DNA of 54,284 nt from Cytophagales bacterium (GTDB lineage: Bacteria; Bacteroidota; Bacteroidia; Cytophagales; Cyclobacteriaceae). Within the stretch, counting starts at the first letter, position 1. Every line of letters starts with the position of its first letter. Of this stretch, positions 10,685 through 18,910 are shown in pieces. The stretch lies in assembly GCA_022360875.1 (NCBI GenBank), contig JAKSBZ010000224.1, forward strand, positions 1 through 54,284, given 5' to 3'. The notes under the pieces were generated by a model that did no database searches, was not told the origin of the DNA, and saw nothing but the letters and a program-made list of their open reading frames with translations. The translations under genes and the position numbers were made by a program.

Positions 10685-11527
10685 ATGGCTTGGTTTAAAA
10701 GAAAAGAAAAAGGAATTCAAACGCCCACGGAAGAGAAAAAAGATCTGCCCCAGGGCCTTTGGTATAAGTCTCCGAGCGGAAATATTATTTCGACCCGCGA
10801 ACTGCAGCAAAACTGCTATGTTTGTCCCGACGACAACTACCACGTTCGCATCGGTTCCAAAGAATACTTCGAGATTCTATTTGACAACAACACATTCAAA
10901 GAACTAGATGCCGACATGATTTCGGGCGATCCGCTGAAATTCTCAGACACAAAGTCCTATCCGGCACGCCTGGAGGCTTCGCAGAAAAAAAGCAAGCTAA
11001 AAGACGCCGTAAGAAGCGCTGTGGGAAAAATAAACGGCAAGAATCTGGTTGTTGCCTGCATGGACTTCAGCTTTATCGGCGGTTCAATGGGCTCGGTAGT
11101 CGGAGAAAAAATCAGCCGCGCAATCCAATATGCCATTGATCACAAAACACCTTTCCTGATGATTTCCAAATCGGGAGGGGCCCGAATGATGGAAGCCGGA
11201 TTCTCGCTGATGCAAATGGCAAAAACCTCAGCCAAGCTCGCATTGTTATCAGAAGCAAAAGTACCATACATATCGCTTATGACTGACCCAACCACCGGCG
11301 GTGTAACGGCATCGTATGCAATGCTGGGCGACTTCAATATTGCCGAACCGGGCGCATTAATCGGTTTTGCCGGTCCGCGCGTAATCCGGGAAACAATTGG
11401 AAAAGATCTTCCCAAAGGCTTCCAGCGCTCAGAATTCCTGCTGGAGCATGGATTCCTGGATTTTATTGTAGACCGAAGAATCCTGAAAACAAAACTAACG
11501 ACTTTATTGGGCATGCTGGGCTACTAA
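10685..11527 (+). CDS. accD: Acetyl-CoA carboxylase carboxyltransferase subunit beta
   Basis: The beta half of the carboxyltransferase that makes malonyl-CoA, the first step of fatty-acid synthesis. It works with AccA, which is not in this window. The 280-residue protein starts [10 protein letters not shown] at 10685. An upstream extension to 10406 is open but crosses the promoter, so it is rejected. Core motifs are [27 protein letters not shown] and [14 protein letters not shown]. The N-terminal zinc ribbon is degenerate: of the four cysteines usual in this family only the one in CYVCPDD (with a nearby second Cys) is seen, and the first CxxC is replaced by WYKSPSG. Confidence 0.95.
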   Translation: MAWFKRKEKGIQTPTEEKKDLPQGLWYKSPSGNIISTRELQQNCYVCPDDNYHVRIGSKEYFEILFDNNTFKELDADMISGDPLKFSDTKSYPARLEASQKKSKLKDAVRSAVGKINGKNLVVACMDFSFIGGSMGSVVGEKISRAIQYAIDHKTPFLMISKSGGARMMEAGFSLMQMAKTSAKLALLSEAKVPYISLMTDPTTGGVTASYAMLGDFNIAEPGALIGFAGPRVIRETIGKDLPKGFQRSEFLLEHGFLDFIVDRRILKTKLTTLLGMLGY

Positions 11528-11564
11528 TCAGACCGCAGCCTACAGAATATTGGACTGAAATCAA

Positions 11565-11572
11565 TATATTTG
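11565..11572 (+). promoter_or_regulatory. Probable -7 element upstream of nqrF
   Basis: TATATTTG matches TAnnTTTG, 41 bases before the nqrF ATG. No TTTG at the right distance was found, so this is a half-promoter call. Confidence 0.4.
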
Positions 11573-11613
11573 CAGCTGTTTAACGAACAGTTAATTCTTT
11601 AAATTTAGTTTTA

Positions 11614-12909
11614 ATGACATCAGTAATCATTACATCGATTGTAGCGTTTACTTTGGTGATTTTGCTGTTGGTTTTCATCTTGCTTTTTGCACAGACCAAA
11701 CTGGTGCAATCAGGCGACGTGACCATTCTGGTAAACGGAGAGAAGGAAATCAAAGTAGCGGCAGGATCGACATTGTTGAGCACGCTATCGGCGCAAAAGA
11801 TTCTTTTGCCTTCAGCCTGCGGAGGCGGAGGTACTTGCGCCATGTGTAAGTGTAAAGTGAACGAAGGCGGGGGCGACGTGCTTCCTACCGAAGAAGGACA
11901 CTTAAGCAGAAAAGAAAAAGCAGAAAACGTTCGTCTTTCATGCCAGGTGAAAGTGAAGAACGACATGAAGATAGAAATTCCAGAGGAAGTATTCGGCATC
12001 AAAAAATGGGAATGCGAAGTGATTTCCAACTACAATGTGTCGACTTTCATCAAGGAATTCAAGGTGAGACTCCCGAAAGGCGAAACCATGGACTTCGAAG
12101 CGGGAGGATACATCCAAATCGACGTGCCGGCCATCACCGTCAACTTCAAAGACATTGACATTACTCCGCACCCGGAACTGGGACACCCGGACGATGTTTA
12201 CAAAAGCGACTGGGACAAATTCGGAATGTGGGATTTGACCATGAAAAACGACGAGCCGATTTACCGAGCTTACTCAATGGCCAACCACCCTGCCGAAGGA
12301 GACATCGTGATGCTTACCATTCGTATCGCCACTCCGCCTTGGGACAGAGCCAAAAACACTTGGATGGATGTTAATCCAGGCATCTGTTCTTCATACATTT
12401 TCTCAAGAAAGCCGGGAGACAAAGTGACCGTTTCAGGTCCTTACGGTGAATTCTGTATCAACCCTACCGAACGAGAAATGGTTTACATCGGCGGCGGCGC
12501 GGGAATGGCTCCGCTTCGCGCACAGATTTTCCACTTGTTCCACACCGAAAAAACTGCTCGGAAAGTTTCTTACTGGTATGGAGGACGCTCGAAAAAAGAG
12601 CTTTTCTACACGCCGCATTTTAGAAAAATCGAGGACGATTTCCCGAATTTCCAATACAACATTGCGCTTTCGGAGCCAATGAAGGAAGACAACTGGAAAA
12701 TCAAAAAAAGCCTTGATGACAGAGAAGGAGACGGCTACACCGGCTTCATTCACCAGGCACTTTTCGACAATTATCTGAAAGACCACCCGGACCTTGATGA
12801 AGTAGAATTCTACTTGTGCGGGCCTCCGATGATGAATGCCGCCGTCCTAAACATGCTGGACGACCTGGGCGTTCCTCCGGAGAATATTCGATTTGACGAC
12901 TTCGGCTAA
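11614..12909 (+). CDS. nqrF: Na+-translocating NADH:quinone reductase subunit F
   Basis: The NADH-oxidising entry subunit of Na+-NQR: it takes electrons from NADH through FAD and a [2Fe-2S] cluster and passes them into the membrane part that pumps Na+. An N-terminal membrane anchor (residues 5-27) is followed by a plant-type ferredoxin domain with the cluster ligands in [16 protein letters not shown] and a later Cys in RLSCQV. An FAD-binding RAYSMANHP motif and the NADH-binding part [12 protein letters not shown] come next, with [10 protein letters not shown] near the C terminus. The 431-residue length is normal. The other subunits (nqrA-E) are absent: upstream is accD and downstream a convergent hpf. 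Confidence 0.93.
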   Translation: MTSVIITSIVAFTLVILLLVFILLFAQTKLVQSGDVTILVNGEKEIKVAAGSTLLSTLSAQKILLPSACGGGGTCAMCKCKVNEGGGDVLPTEEGHLSRKEKAENVRLSCQVKVKNDMKIEIPEEVFGIKKWECEVISNYNVSTFIKEFKVRLPKGETMDFEAGGYIQIDVPAITVNFKDIDITPHPELGHPDDVYKSDWDKFGMWDLTMKNDEPIYRAYSMANHPAEGDIVMLTIRIATPPWDRAKNTWMDVNPGICSSYIFSRKPGDKVTVSGPYGEFCINPTEREMVYIGGGAGMAPLRAQIFHLFHTEKTARKVSYWYGGRSKKELFYTPHFRKIEDDFPNFQYNIALSEPMKEDNWKIKKSLDDREGDGYTGFIHQALFDNYLKDHPDLDEVEFYLCGPPMMNAAVLNMLDDLGVPPENIRFDDFG

Positions 12910-12922
12910 TCAGCCAATACAA

Positions 12923-12955
12923 AACAGGCAGCTTTTAAAGCTGCCTGTTTTTTTA
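12923..12955 (+). terminator. Terminator after nqrF
   Basis: AACAGGCAGCTT and AAGCTGCCTGTT pair perfectly (12 base pairs, 3-base loop), followed by seven or eight T. It lies 13 bases past the stop. Confidence 0.9.
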
Positions 12956-12962
12956 TCCTCAA

Positions 12963-12998
12963 CAAAAAAACCGCACCTAATTCAGGCACGGCTTCCTC
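12963..12998 (-). terminator. Terminator after hpf
   Basis: On the minus strand CCGTGCCT and AGGTGCGG pair (with G-T wobbles) around GAATT, followed by seven T. It faces the nqrF terminator across a few bases, as expected for convergent genes. Confidence 0.65.
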
Positions 12999-13019
12999 GC
13001 TCTATATTATGTCGCCGGT

Positions 13020-13319
13020 TTAGCGTGCTATCATTTTTTCTTTATATTTCTTTAGCTGTCTTCTGAGCGCTTCAACCGCCAAATCAGCGGCCGCTTCAAA
13101 ACTCGGCGCCTGCTCTTTGGAGAAAAGCTGGTTACCGGGGATGTTGAGTAAAATTTCAATAGACTTGTTTCCATTCTCGTTATCTTTTTCCACTCTCATA
13201 TAAACTTCTCCGTCGATAATCCTGTCAAAAAAAGTTTCCAGCTTATCCATTTTCTTTTGAATGAAGTCAATCAATTTCTGATCTGCCGTAAATTTTAGAG
13301 AATGCATCTGAACTTTCAT
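13020..13319 (-). CDS. hpf: Ribosome hibernation-promoting factor, short form
   Basis: A 99-residue HPF/RaiA-family protein, which binds the decoding site of idle 30S subunits and protects ribosomes in stationary phase. The beta-alpha-beta-beta-beta-alpha fold is seen from MKVQMHSLKF through EVYMRVEKD and SIEILLNIPG to the C-terminal helix AAADLAVEALRRQLKKYKEK. It lacks the C-terminal dimerisation domain of the long form. It lies downstream of xerC and rpsU in the order usual for Bacteroidota, 35 bases after xerC, and is probably in the same transcript. Confidence 0.92.
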   Translation of the reverse strand: MKVQMHSLKFTADQKLIDFIQKKMDKLETFFDRIIDGEVYMRVEKDNENGNKSIEILLNIPGNQLFSKEQAPSFEAAADLAVEALRRQLKKYKEKMIAR

Positions 13320-13354
13320 ACACGCAAGGTTTTTAGAATGAAAAACTAATTAAA

Positions 13355-14236
13355 CTAAGCTTTCGGATGAGCCTGGTCGAAAACCTCCTTCAAACGATCC
13401 AAGGTCGTATGGGAATACACCTGCGTAGCATTTAAACTCTCATGTCCCAACAGATCGCGAACAGCCTTCAACTCAGCCCCCTTGTTAACTAAATGTGTGG
13501 CATAAGTATGCCGAAGAACATGCGGACTCCTTTTTTCAAGAGTCGTAAACAGGGCAAGGTATTTCTGCACTTTACGGTATACAAACACCGGGTACAATTG
13601 CCTTCCTTTGTCGTTTACGAGGAAATACTTCGACTCGTTGTCAAATTTCTTTCTTTTTTCGGCCATGTAAGCTTTAATCTCATTCAGCAGAGTTCTGTTG
13701 AAGGGGATCAGCCGCTCCTTGCTTCCCTTGCCTTTCACTTTTATCCGGGAATTATACAGGTCAATCTCCTCACTGGCAAGCTGAATGAGCTCAGAAAGCC
13801 GGATTCCGGTGCCGTACAGTAGCTCGAAAATCATCCGGTCCCTCCTTCCTTCAAAATCCGCACTAAATGCGTCTTCATGGTCAAGCATGCGCAACATATT
13901 TTCTTCGGGAACGAAGTTCGGAAGTGATTTTTTTACTTTTAGTGGGCGAACCTTACTCATTGGATTTACGCTAATCAGTTCCTCTCTAAGCAAAAACTTG
14001 TAAAAGGACTTGAGCGTGGCGATTTTCCTGTTGATCGAGCGCGCCTGGATATTTTCATCCATCAGAGAAAGCAGCCACGAACGAACAATGGGATAACTGA
14101 CTTGAACAAGCTTGGTTTCGAAGGAAAGGGACGTCAAAAAAACAGAAAACTGCTCGAGGTCCGTTTTGTAGGCAAGGATGGTGTGTGAGCTGGCCCGTTT
14201 TTCAACGGCGAGATAGTTTAAAAAACGCTCAATCAT
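13355..14236 (-). CDS. xerC: Tyrosine recombinase, XerC/XerD type
   Basis: A 293-residue site-specific recombinase of the kind that resolves chromosome dimers at dif. The N-terminal SAM-like DNA-binding domain (NYLAVEKRASSHTILAYK) precedes the catalytic domain, which has all six residues: Arg in YGTGIRLSEL, Lys in KGKGSKERLIPF, HxxR in HVLRHTYATH, His in LLGHESLNATQ and the nucleophile Tyr in QVYSHTT. The frame is open to a TTG at 14278, but the extra 14 codons lie inside a strong hairpin; the ATG at 14236 (MIERFLNYL) fits the family. The rpsU-xerC-hpf order is typical, supporting the housekeeping Xer enzyme over a phage or integron integrase. Whether it acts as XerC or XerD is not decided. 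Confidence 0.9.
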   Translation of the reverse strand: MIERFLNYLAVEKRASSHTILAYKTDLEQFSVFLTSLSFETKLVQVSYPIVRSWLLSLMDENIQARSINRKIATLKSFYKFLLREELISVNPMSKVRPLKVKKSLPNFVPEENMLRMLDHEDAFSADFEGRRDRMIFELLYGTGIRLSELIQLASEEIDLYNSRIKVKGKGSKERLIPFNRTLLNEIKAYMAEKRKKFDNESKYFLVNDKGRQLYPVFVYRKVQKYLALFTTLEKRSPHVLRHTYATHLVNKGAELKAVRDLLGHESLNATQVYSHTTLDRLKEVFDQAHPKA

Positions 14237-14242
14237 AAAAAC

Positions 14243-14274
14243 ATCTTGATTACGGCTTTCAACATAATCAAGAT
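14243..14274 (-). promoter_or_regulatory. Hairpin directly before the xerC start codon
   Basis: ATCTTGATTA and TAATCAAGAT pair perfectly (10 base pairs, 12-base loop). On the minus strand the stem is followed by GTTTTT and then the xerC ATG at 14236. It could act as a second terminator or hide the ribosome-binding region. Confidence 0.55.
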
Positions 14275-14276
14275 AC

Positions 14277-14306
14277 AAAAAAAAACTAAGTCGGTAACGA
14301 CTTAGT
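14277..14306 (-). terminator. Terminator after rpsU
   Basis: ACTAAGTCG and CGACTTAGT pair perfectly around a 4-base loop, followed on the minus strand by nine T. The rpsU stop codon (14302-14304) lies inside the stem. Confidence 0.85.
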
Positions 14307-14496
14307 AATTCTTTTGTGCATATAATTTTTGCTTATAAGCTGCTTTCAGTCGCATCTGTCTTCTGGCTGTACAAGGCTTTTCGTAGAAGTTTCTAGCTCT
14401 AAGCTCTTTCAAAACACCAGTGCGTTCAAATTTCTTTTTGAATCTCTTCAGAGCCTTTTCAATTGACTCGTTTTCTTTTACGTTAATGATGATCAT
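14302..14496 (-). CDS. rpsU: 30S ribosomal protein bS21
   Basis: A 64-residue basic protein of the small ribosomal subunit, near the anti-Shine-Dalgarno end of 16S rRNA. The sequence shows the family pattern: [18 protein letters not shown], then [18 protein letters not shown] and a C-terminal tail of Lys/Arg and Tyr. Start is the ATG at 14496. I see no strong Shine-Dalgarno within 15 bases of it; the nearest AGG lies more than 20 bases upstream. It is first in the rpsU-xerC-hpf cluster, with a strong terminator between it and xerC that should give much more S21 mRNA than xerC mRNA. Confidence 0.97.
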   Translation of the reverse strand: MIIINVKENESIEKALKRFKKKFERTGVLKELRARNFYEKPCTARRQMRLKAAYKQKLYAQKNY

Positions 14497-14917
14497 ATCT
14501 AGATAAATGATTTATTACCTGTACTTTATTTCCCAAAATCAGTTCGCAAATTTAAATGTTTTTTTTTTAAATGCCTATGCACTTCCCAATTTTTCTCACA
14601 TGCTTCTTTCCTTCCTGTTTTTACTGATCTTCGCCCATATTTGTTCCGAAGCTTCCAAGAGATCTTCTTCCCTCGCCGCCATTTCGCTCTGCGACTGCGC
14701 CGTTCTTTCCGCGTGCATTTCAATAGGCTAAATACAACGATCTTCTGTAAGCCAGCGCCTTTCCAGCTGCCAGCCGAGATTGATTTCGCAAACCGAAGGC
14801 TTTCTCAAAATTAATCCTTTTCTTTGAGGATCATTTGAACAAAATCGCGCACTAATAATTGACCATTTATTTATGTAAAAGGGTGCTGATTCTTTTTTAA
14901 AGCAAAATTTCTGTATC
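14497..14917. promoter_or_regulatory. Divergent intergenic region, rpsU and UDP-glucuronate decarboxylase
   Basis: This 421-base gap separates two outward-facing genes. For rpsU there is TAAATTTG at 14547-14554 (minus), a full match to the -7 element, although no good TTTG lies at the right distance. Near the rpsU start is the small palindrome ATAAATGATTTAT (about 14504-14516). Open frames in the gap (for example 14526-14723, minus, mostly Lys/Arg) show no domain or start signal. I see no RNA gene. Confidence 0.4.
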
Positions 14918-15904
14918 GTGAAAAGAGTACTTATTACGGGAGCCGCGGGATTTTTGGGCTCACATCTATGCGACCGATTCATTGCAGAAGGATGCCATGT
15001 CATCGGCATGGACAACCTGATCACCGGCGACATGCAAAACATTGAGCATCTGATGCCTCTGAAACATTTCGAGTTCCATCACCACGACGTCTCCAACTTC
15101 GTGCATGTCTCCGGCCGGCTCGACTACATCCTTCACTTCGCCTCCCCGGCCAGCCCCATCGATTACTTGAAAATTCCGATTCAGACGCTGAAGGTGGGCT
15201 CGCTCGGCATCCACAACCTGCTGGGACTTGCCAAAGAGAAAAACGCCCGTCTGCTGATCGCCTCCACTTCCGAAGTGTACGGCGACCCGCTGGTTCATCC
15301 GCAAAACGAAGAATACTGGGGCAATGTAAATCCGGTGGGACCCCGGGGCGTTTACGACGAAGCAAAACGATTTCAGGAAGCCATGACGATGGCTTATCAC
15401 ACCTTCCACGGACTTGAAACGCGCATTGTGCGCATCTTCAACACTTACGGACCGCGAATGCGCCTGAATGACGGGCGCGTGTTGCCGGCATTCATAGGCC
15501 AGGCCCTGCGCGGCGAAGACCTGACAGTTTTCGGCGACGGCTCGCAGACTCGCTCGTTTTGCTACGTTGACGATCTGATCGAGGGAATTTACCGCCTGCT
15601 GCTCAGCGACTACGCCCAGCCGGTAAACATCGGGAATCCAAACGAAATCACCATCCGGGAATTTGCAGAAGAGATTATAAAGCTAACAGGAACAAGCCAG
15701 AAAGTTATCTACAAAGACCTTCCTAAAGACGACCCAAAACAGCGCCAGCCGGACATTTCCAAAGCCAAATCGCTGCTGGAATGGGAACCGAAAGTATTGC
15801 GCGCCGAAGGCCTGAAAATCACTTACGAGTATTTTAAATCGCTTCCTGAAGAACGCCTGTTCGAAAAAGAACACTACAGTTTTGACGACTATATAAAAAA
15901 ATAA
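14918..15904 (+). CDS. UDP-glucuronate decarboxylase (UDP-xylose synthase)
   Basis: A 328-residue extended SDR enzyme. By family it converts UDP-glucuronate to UDP-xylose (or a 4-keto form) for cell-surface polysaccharide. The NAD-binding [11 protein letters not shown] lies at residues 8-18, then HFASPASP, the catalytic STSEVYGDP and [10 protein letters not shown] (YxxxK), and [10 protein letters not shown]. These match the UXS branch and not UDP-glucose epimerases or dTDP-glucose dehydratases. The start is GTG at 14918 ([10 protein letters not shown]), the only sensible start for a complete Rossmann fold. It is a single gene with no glycosyltransferase nearby. Confidence 0.9.
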   Translation: MKRVLITGAAGFLGSHLCDRFIAEGCHVIGMDNLITGDMQNIEHLMPLKHFEFHHHDVSNFVHVSGRLDYILHFASPASPIDYLKIPIQTLKVGSLGIHNLLGLAKEKNARLLIASTSEVYGDPLVHPQNEEYWGNVNPVGPRGVYDEAKRFQEAMTMAYHTFHGLETRIVRIFNTYGPRMRLNDGRVLPAFIGQALRGEDLTVFGDGSQTRSFCYVDDLIEGIYRLLLSDYAQPVNIGNPNEITIREFAEEIIKLTGTSQKVIYKDLPKDDPKQRQPDISKAKSLLEWEPKVLRAEGLKITYEYFKSLPEERLFEKEHYSFDDYIKK

Positions 15905-15929
15905 GCGGATAAACCGCTTATTTTTTTTT
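15893..15929. terminator. Two-way terminator shared by the decarboxylase gene and prmC
   Basis: AATAAGCGG and CCGCTTATT pair perfectly around a 5-base loop. T-runs lie on both sides: plus strand to 15929, minus strand through 15894. The stop codons of both convergent genes (15902-15904 and 15918-15920) lie inside the stem. Confidence 0.85.
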
Positions 15930-16766
15930 GCCCCGCACCATACGGTCTTTCCCCTGCATGTCCGTCCTTACTTCCAACTCTTCAAAGCCAAGTTCTTCCA
16001 TCAGCTGCACTGTCTCCTGTGCGAAGGCTTCATTAATTTCAAAATAAAGCTTGCCACCGGACACCAGATCTTTCCGGGCAAGCGCGGCGATTCGCCTGTA
16101 AAAAAGCAGGGGGGTGTCATCTTCGACAAACAGAGCCAAATGCGGCTCATGCTCAAGCACATGCTCATCCATTTCCTCCTTCTCGGCCACACGCACATAT
16201 GGAGGGTTGCTGACCACAATATCGTAAGACGAACCAGGAAAAGACCTCGCAAGAATATCCCGTTCAAAGAACTCTACAGAAGCCCGCAAAGTCTGAGCAT
16301 TGTCTCTGGCTATCTTCAGCGCCTGGGAACTTATATCCACTGCACTAACCCGCATGTCCGGCCGCTCCAGCGAAAGGCTTATAGGAATGCACCCGCTGCC
16401 GGTTCCAATATCCAGCACTTTCAATCCTTTTTTATCCGCATTCTCATCCAGAATCCATCGCACCAGTTCCTCGGTTTCGGGCCGTGGAATCAACACCGAC
16501 GGCGTAACGCGAAATTTTCTGCCGTAAAAATATGCACACGAAAAAACGTACTGAACCGGTTCTCTGTTCAGCAAACGCTCCAGCGCATTCTGCCATTCTT
16601 TTACCTGCTCATCCGGCACCGCCACAGAAACATTCAGCAAGCACTGCATCTTGTCCAAACCGAACAGTTCTTCCACCACCCAATACGCCAGTGCCCTCGC
16701 TTCCTCTTCCGGCCAGGCCTCTTTCAGCTTTTCCTCCGTTGCTTTCAGCAGCTTCTGAGAAGTCAT
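15918..16766 (-). CDS. prmC: Peptide chain release factor N5-glutamine methyltransferase
   Basis: Methylates the Gln of the GGQ motif in RF1 and RF2, using S-adenosylmethionine, so that release factors work at full speed. The 282-residue protein has an N-terminal helical domain for release-factor binding, the SAM motif VLDIGTGSGCIPISL and the active-site NPPY in VVSNPPYVR. The frame is open up to 16868 and would overlap the end of lipA. The ATG at 16766 (MTSQKLLKATEEKL) avoids this and matches the family length. Confidence 0.92.
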   Translation of the reverse strand: MTSQKLLKATEEKLKEAWPEEEARALAYWVVEELFGLDKMQCLLNVSVAVPDEQVKEWQNALERLLNREPVQYVFSCAYFYGRKFRVTPSVLIPRPETEELVRWILDENADKKGLKVLDIGTGSGCIPISLSLERPDMRVSAVDISSQALKIARDNAQTLRASVEFFERDILARSFPGSSYDIVVSNPPYVRVAEKEEMDEHVLEHEPHLALFVEDDTPLLFYRRIAALARKDLVSGGKLYFEINEAFAQETVQLMEELGFEELEVRTDMQGKDRMVRGKKK

Positions 16767-16780
16767 TTTTACTATTTTTT

Positions 16781-16814
16781 TTAAAAAACAAAGCACCCTG
16801 TCTCCAAGATGCTT
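16781..16814 (-). terminator. Probable terminator after lipA
   Basis: On the minus strand AAGCATC pairs with GGTGCTT (one G-T wobble) around a loop of about 10 bases, then TGTTTTTT. It lies between the lipA stop and the prmC ATG, so the two genes may be separate transcripts. Confidence 0.55.
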
Positions 16815-16842
16815 CATACAAATTATGTTATTTGCCGGTTTG

Positions 16843-17724
16843 CTAAACGCGCACGTGCTTCTCGGCATGATAAGACGATCTTACCAGCGGACCCGATTCA
16901 ACATAGCGGATCCCTCTTCGCTCTCCCTCCTCCTTGAAGTGAGCAAACTTGTCAGGATGAACGAATTCCGCCACCTCAATATGCATCTTGGTCGGCTGCA
17001 GATACTGCCCTAGAGTAAGAATATCCAATCCTGTTGCCGCCAAATCGTCCATTGCTTTGTACACTTCCTCATCGGACTCGCCCAGTCCCAGCATAATTCC
17101 CGTTTTCGATCGCTTGCCATACTCTTTGATTCGTCTGAGCTCTTCCAGGCTGCGAACATATTTTCCCTGCGGACGCACACGGCGGTAAAGGCTTTCCACG
17201 GTTTCCATGTTATGCGAAACCACCTCCTGTCCGGCACTGATCATTCGCTCCAGCGCTTCCCAGTTTCCCTTTACGTCAGGAATAAGAGTTTCAATAGTTG
17301 TTGCAGGCGAAAGCTCCTTAATTCTGCGCACAGTCTGATACCAAATTTCCGCTCCTCGGTCTTTGAGTTCATCACGGTTTACCGAAGTCAGCACCGCATG
17401 CTTCACGCCCATAGCCTCGATAGCCTCAGCCACACGCTGAGGCTCTTGCTCATCGTACTCGGGCGGGCGACCTGTTGTCACCGCACAAAATGTACAGCTG
17501 CGCGTGCACACATTTCCCAATATCATGAACGTAGCCGTGCCCGCACCCCAGCACTCGCCCATGTTCGGACAATTCCCGCTCTCGCAGATTGTGTGCAGCT
17601 TGTTTTTGTCCACGATCTCGCGCACCTTCGCGTATTCCTTACCGACCGGAAGCTTTACGCGCAGCCAGTCGGGTTTTTTCCTTCTCTTTGTTGACTCTTC
17701 TGATATTACCGGCAGTTCTATCAT
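16843..17724 (-). CDS. lipA: Lipoyl synthase
   Basis: A radical-SAM enzyme that inserts two sulfurs into protein-bound octanoyl groups to form lipoate for pyruvate and 2-oxoglutarate dehydrogenases. The 293-residue protein has both cluster motifs: the auxiliary-cluster cysteines in [12 protein letters not shown] and the radical-SAM CxxxCxxC in CTRSCTFC. Family stretches [14 protein letters not shown] and [18 protein letters not shown] are present, and the C-terminal RSSYHAE supplies the conserved Ser ligand. The frame and length are normal. Confidence 0.97.
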   Translation of the reverse strand: MIELPVISEESTKRRKKPDWLRVKLPVGKEYAKVREIVDKNKLHTICESGNCPNMGECWGAGTATFMILGNVCTRSCTFCAVTTGRPPEYDEQEPQRVAEAIEAMGVKHAVLTSVNRDELKDRGAEIWYQTVRRIKELSPATTIETLIPDVKGNWEALERMISAGQEVVSHNMETVESLYRRVRPQGKYVRSLEELRRIKEYGKRSKTGIMLGLGESDEEVYKAMDDLAATGLDILTLGQYLQPTKMHIEVAEFVHPDKFAHFKEEGERRGIRYVESGPLVRSSYHAEKHVRV

Positions 17725-17995
17725 TACCTTCTATGGTTATTTTTCCAGACTGGTCCTCCAAGGAATCGACATCAAACCTTTCAGGCAAAAAAAGGTTTTC
17801 CATTGCCCAAAAACGATTTCACCATTCCTTGCTTCGTCTTCTCTTGTTTGTAAAAAATGTCATTCAAGTCCCTGTTTTTCTTCAGGTTGAAATTTTCATT
17901 GCAGAAAATCAAACCGTTTCTAAAGGAACATGCAGTTTTCACGAATGTAATAAAAGTTTTTTGATTGATCCGGTTTTCATATAGAAAACTGTGTC

Positions 17996-18718
17996 TCACT
18001 TTCTCCATCCGTAAAATACCGTAAAGTACACATTGGGATAAGCGCTGTACTCCTTTTTCTTGTTAATTATTGTCACTTTTTTGAAAAAATACTCATACAT
18101 GGCGCCGACTTCTACACCGAACAAATCCTTCTTCGTGACGCCAAACTCAAACAACAAGGCGGCTTTAGCGTGCAGCCCGGGAGCAAAAGACGTTTCGCCA
18201 AGTCCTCTGAACAGCGTTCCCGGCCCTGTAATATCTCCCGAAGGATTGTCTTCCATTTTCACTTGCTTTCCTCCGGCAAGCGTAACATAATAAGGAACCA
18301 CCAGCCCCACCGAAGGCCCGCCCGCAAAAAGCGCATTGATCTGCACTCCTTTTTGCTGCGCCTTTTCAAACAACACCATATCTCTTCCGTAATGCGCCCT
18401 CAGATCATAGAGATAATTGTACTTTTCAATAATAAACGAATTACCCGTTCCCCCCTGAACCCTCACCTCCTTGGGGTGCTTAATATTCACCAGCTCAAAC
18501 CCATAAGTCTTGAACAGCCCTTTTTCAATCAGTTGCGAATTGCGTACAACAAAACCTCCTAACAGCCCGCTGTTGGACGCTTTTGTAAGTCCATAAAGCC
18601 ACTCGGTGTCATATTCATGAGGATTTTCGTATTGGGCGGCCGCTTCAAGAGGCTGAAGCAAAAAACATAAAAACAAAAGTGCCCACTTTAGAATACATGT
18701 AAAAAGAGAAGTCTTCAT
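17996..18718 (-). CDS. Probable outer-membrane or secreted protein, unknown function
   Basis: A 240-residue protein not matched to a named family. A signal peptide (residues 1-28, ending EAAAQ) is followed by alternating hydrophobic strands such as LLGGFVVRNSQL, GPSVGLVVPYYVTLA, HAKAALLFEFGV and LFGVEVGAMYEYFF. It ends in the aromatic strand NVYFTVFYGWRK. This pattern suggests a small outer-membrane beta-barrel. Similar proteins of unknown role are common in Cytophagales. It is a single gene between lipA and the repeat protein, in the same direction as both. The 271-base gap before lipA shows only a small inverted repeat (GTTTTC/GAAAAC, 17973-17989). Confidence 0.7.
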   Translation of the reverse strand: MKTSLFTCILKWALLFLCFLLQPLEAAAQYENPHEYDTEWLYGLTKASNSGLLGGFVVRNSQLIEKGLFKTYGFELVNIKHPKEVRVQGGTGNSFIIEKYNYLYDLRAHYGRDMVLFEKAQQKGVQINALFAGGPSVGLVVPYYVTLAGGKQVKMEDNPSGDITGPGTLFRGLGETSFAPGLHAKAALLFEFGVTKKDLFGVEVGAMYEYFFKKVTIINKKKEYSAYPNVYFTVFYGWRK

Positions 18719-18910
18719 ATAACAGAATTTTTATATCGTATTCAAACTATGGCTATTTCCGCTTCTGCGAGAATACCTCATGGCGCAAATAACATTTGCA
18801 TCTCCTTCTCCCTACTAAACCGTACTTTCTCACGCGCCACCTGCATTTCGATTCCTAGCGAACAGCCATCGAAATCCATTCCTCAACCGCACTTTGCTGT
18901 CTTTAAAAAT

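Noticed and set aside
14526..14723. 65-codon Lys/Arg-rich frame between rpsU and the decarboxylase gene
   Set aside because: The composition results from AT-rich repetitive DNA, it overlaps the rpsU promoter, and no start signal or homology pattern is visible.
17781..18008. 75-codon frame between lipA and the outer-membrane protein
   Set aside because: It overlaps the end of a better gene, with no domain or signal.
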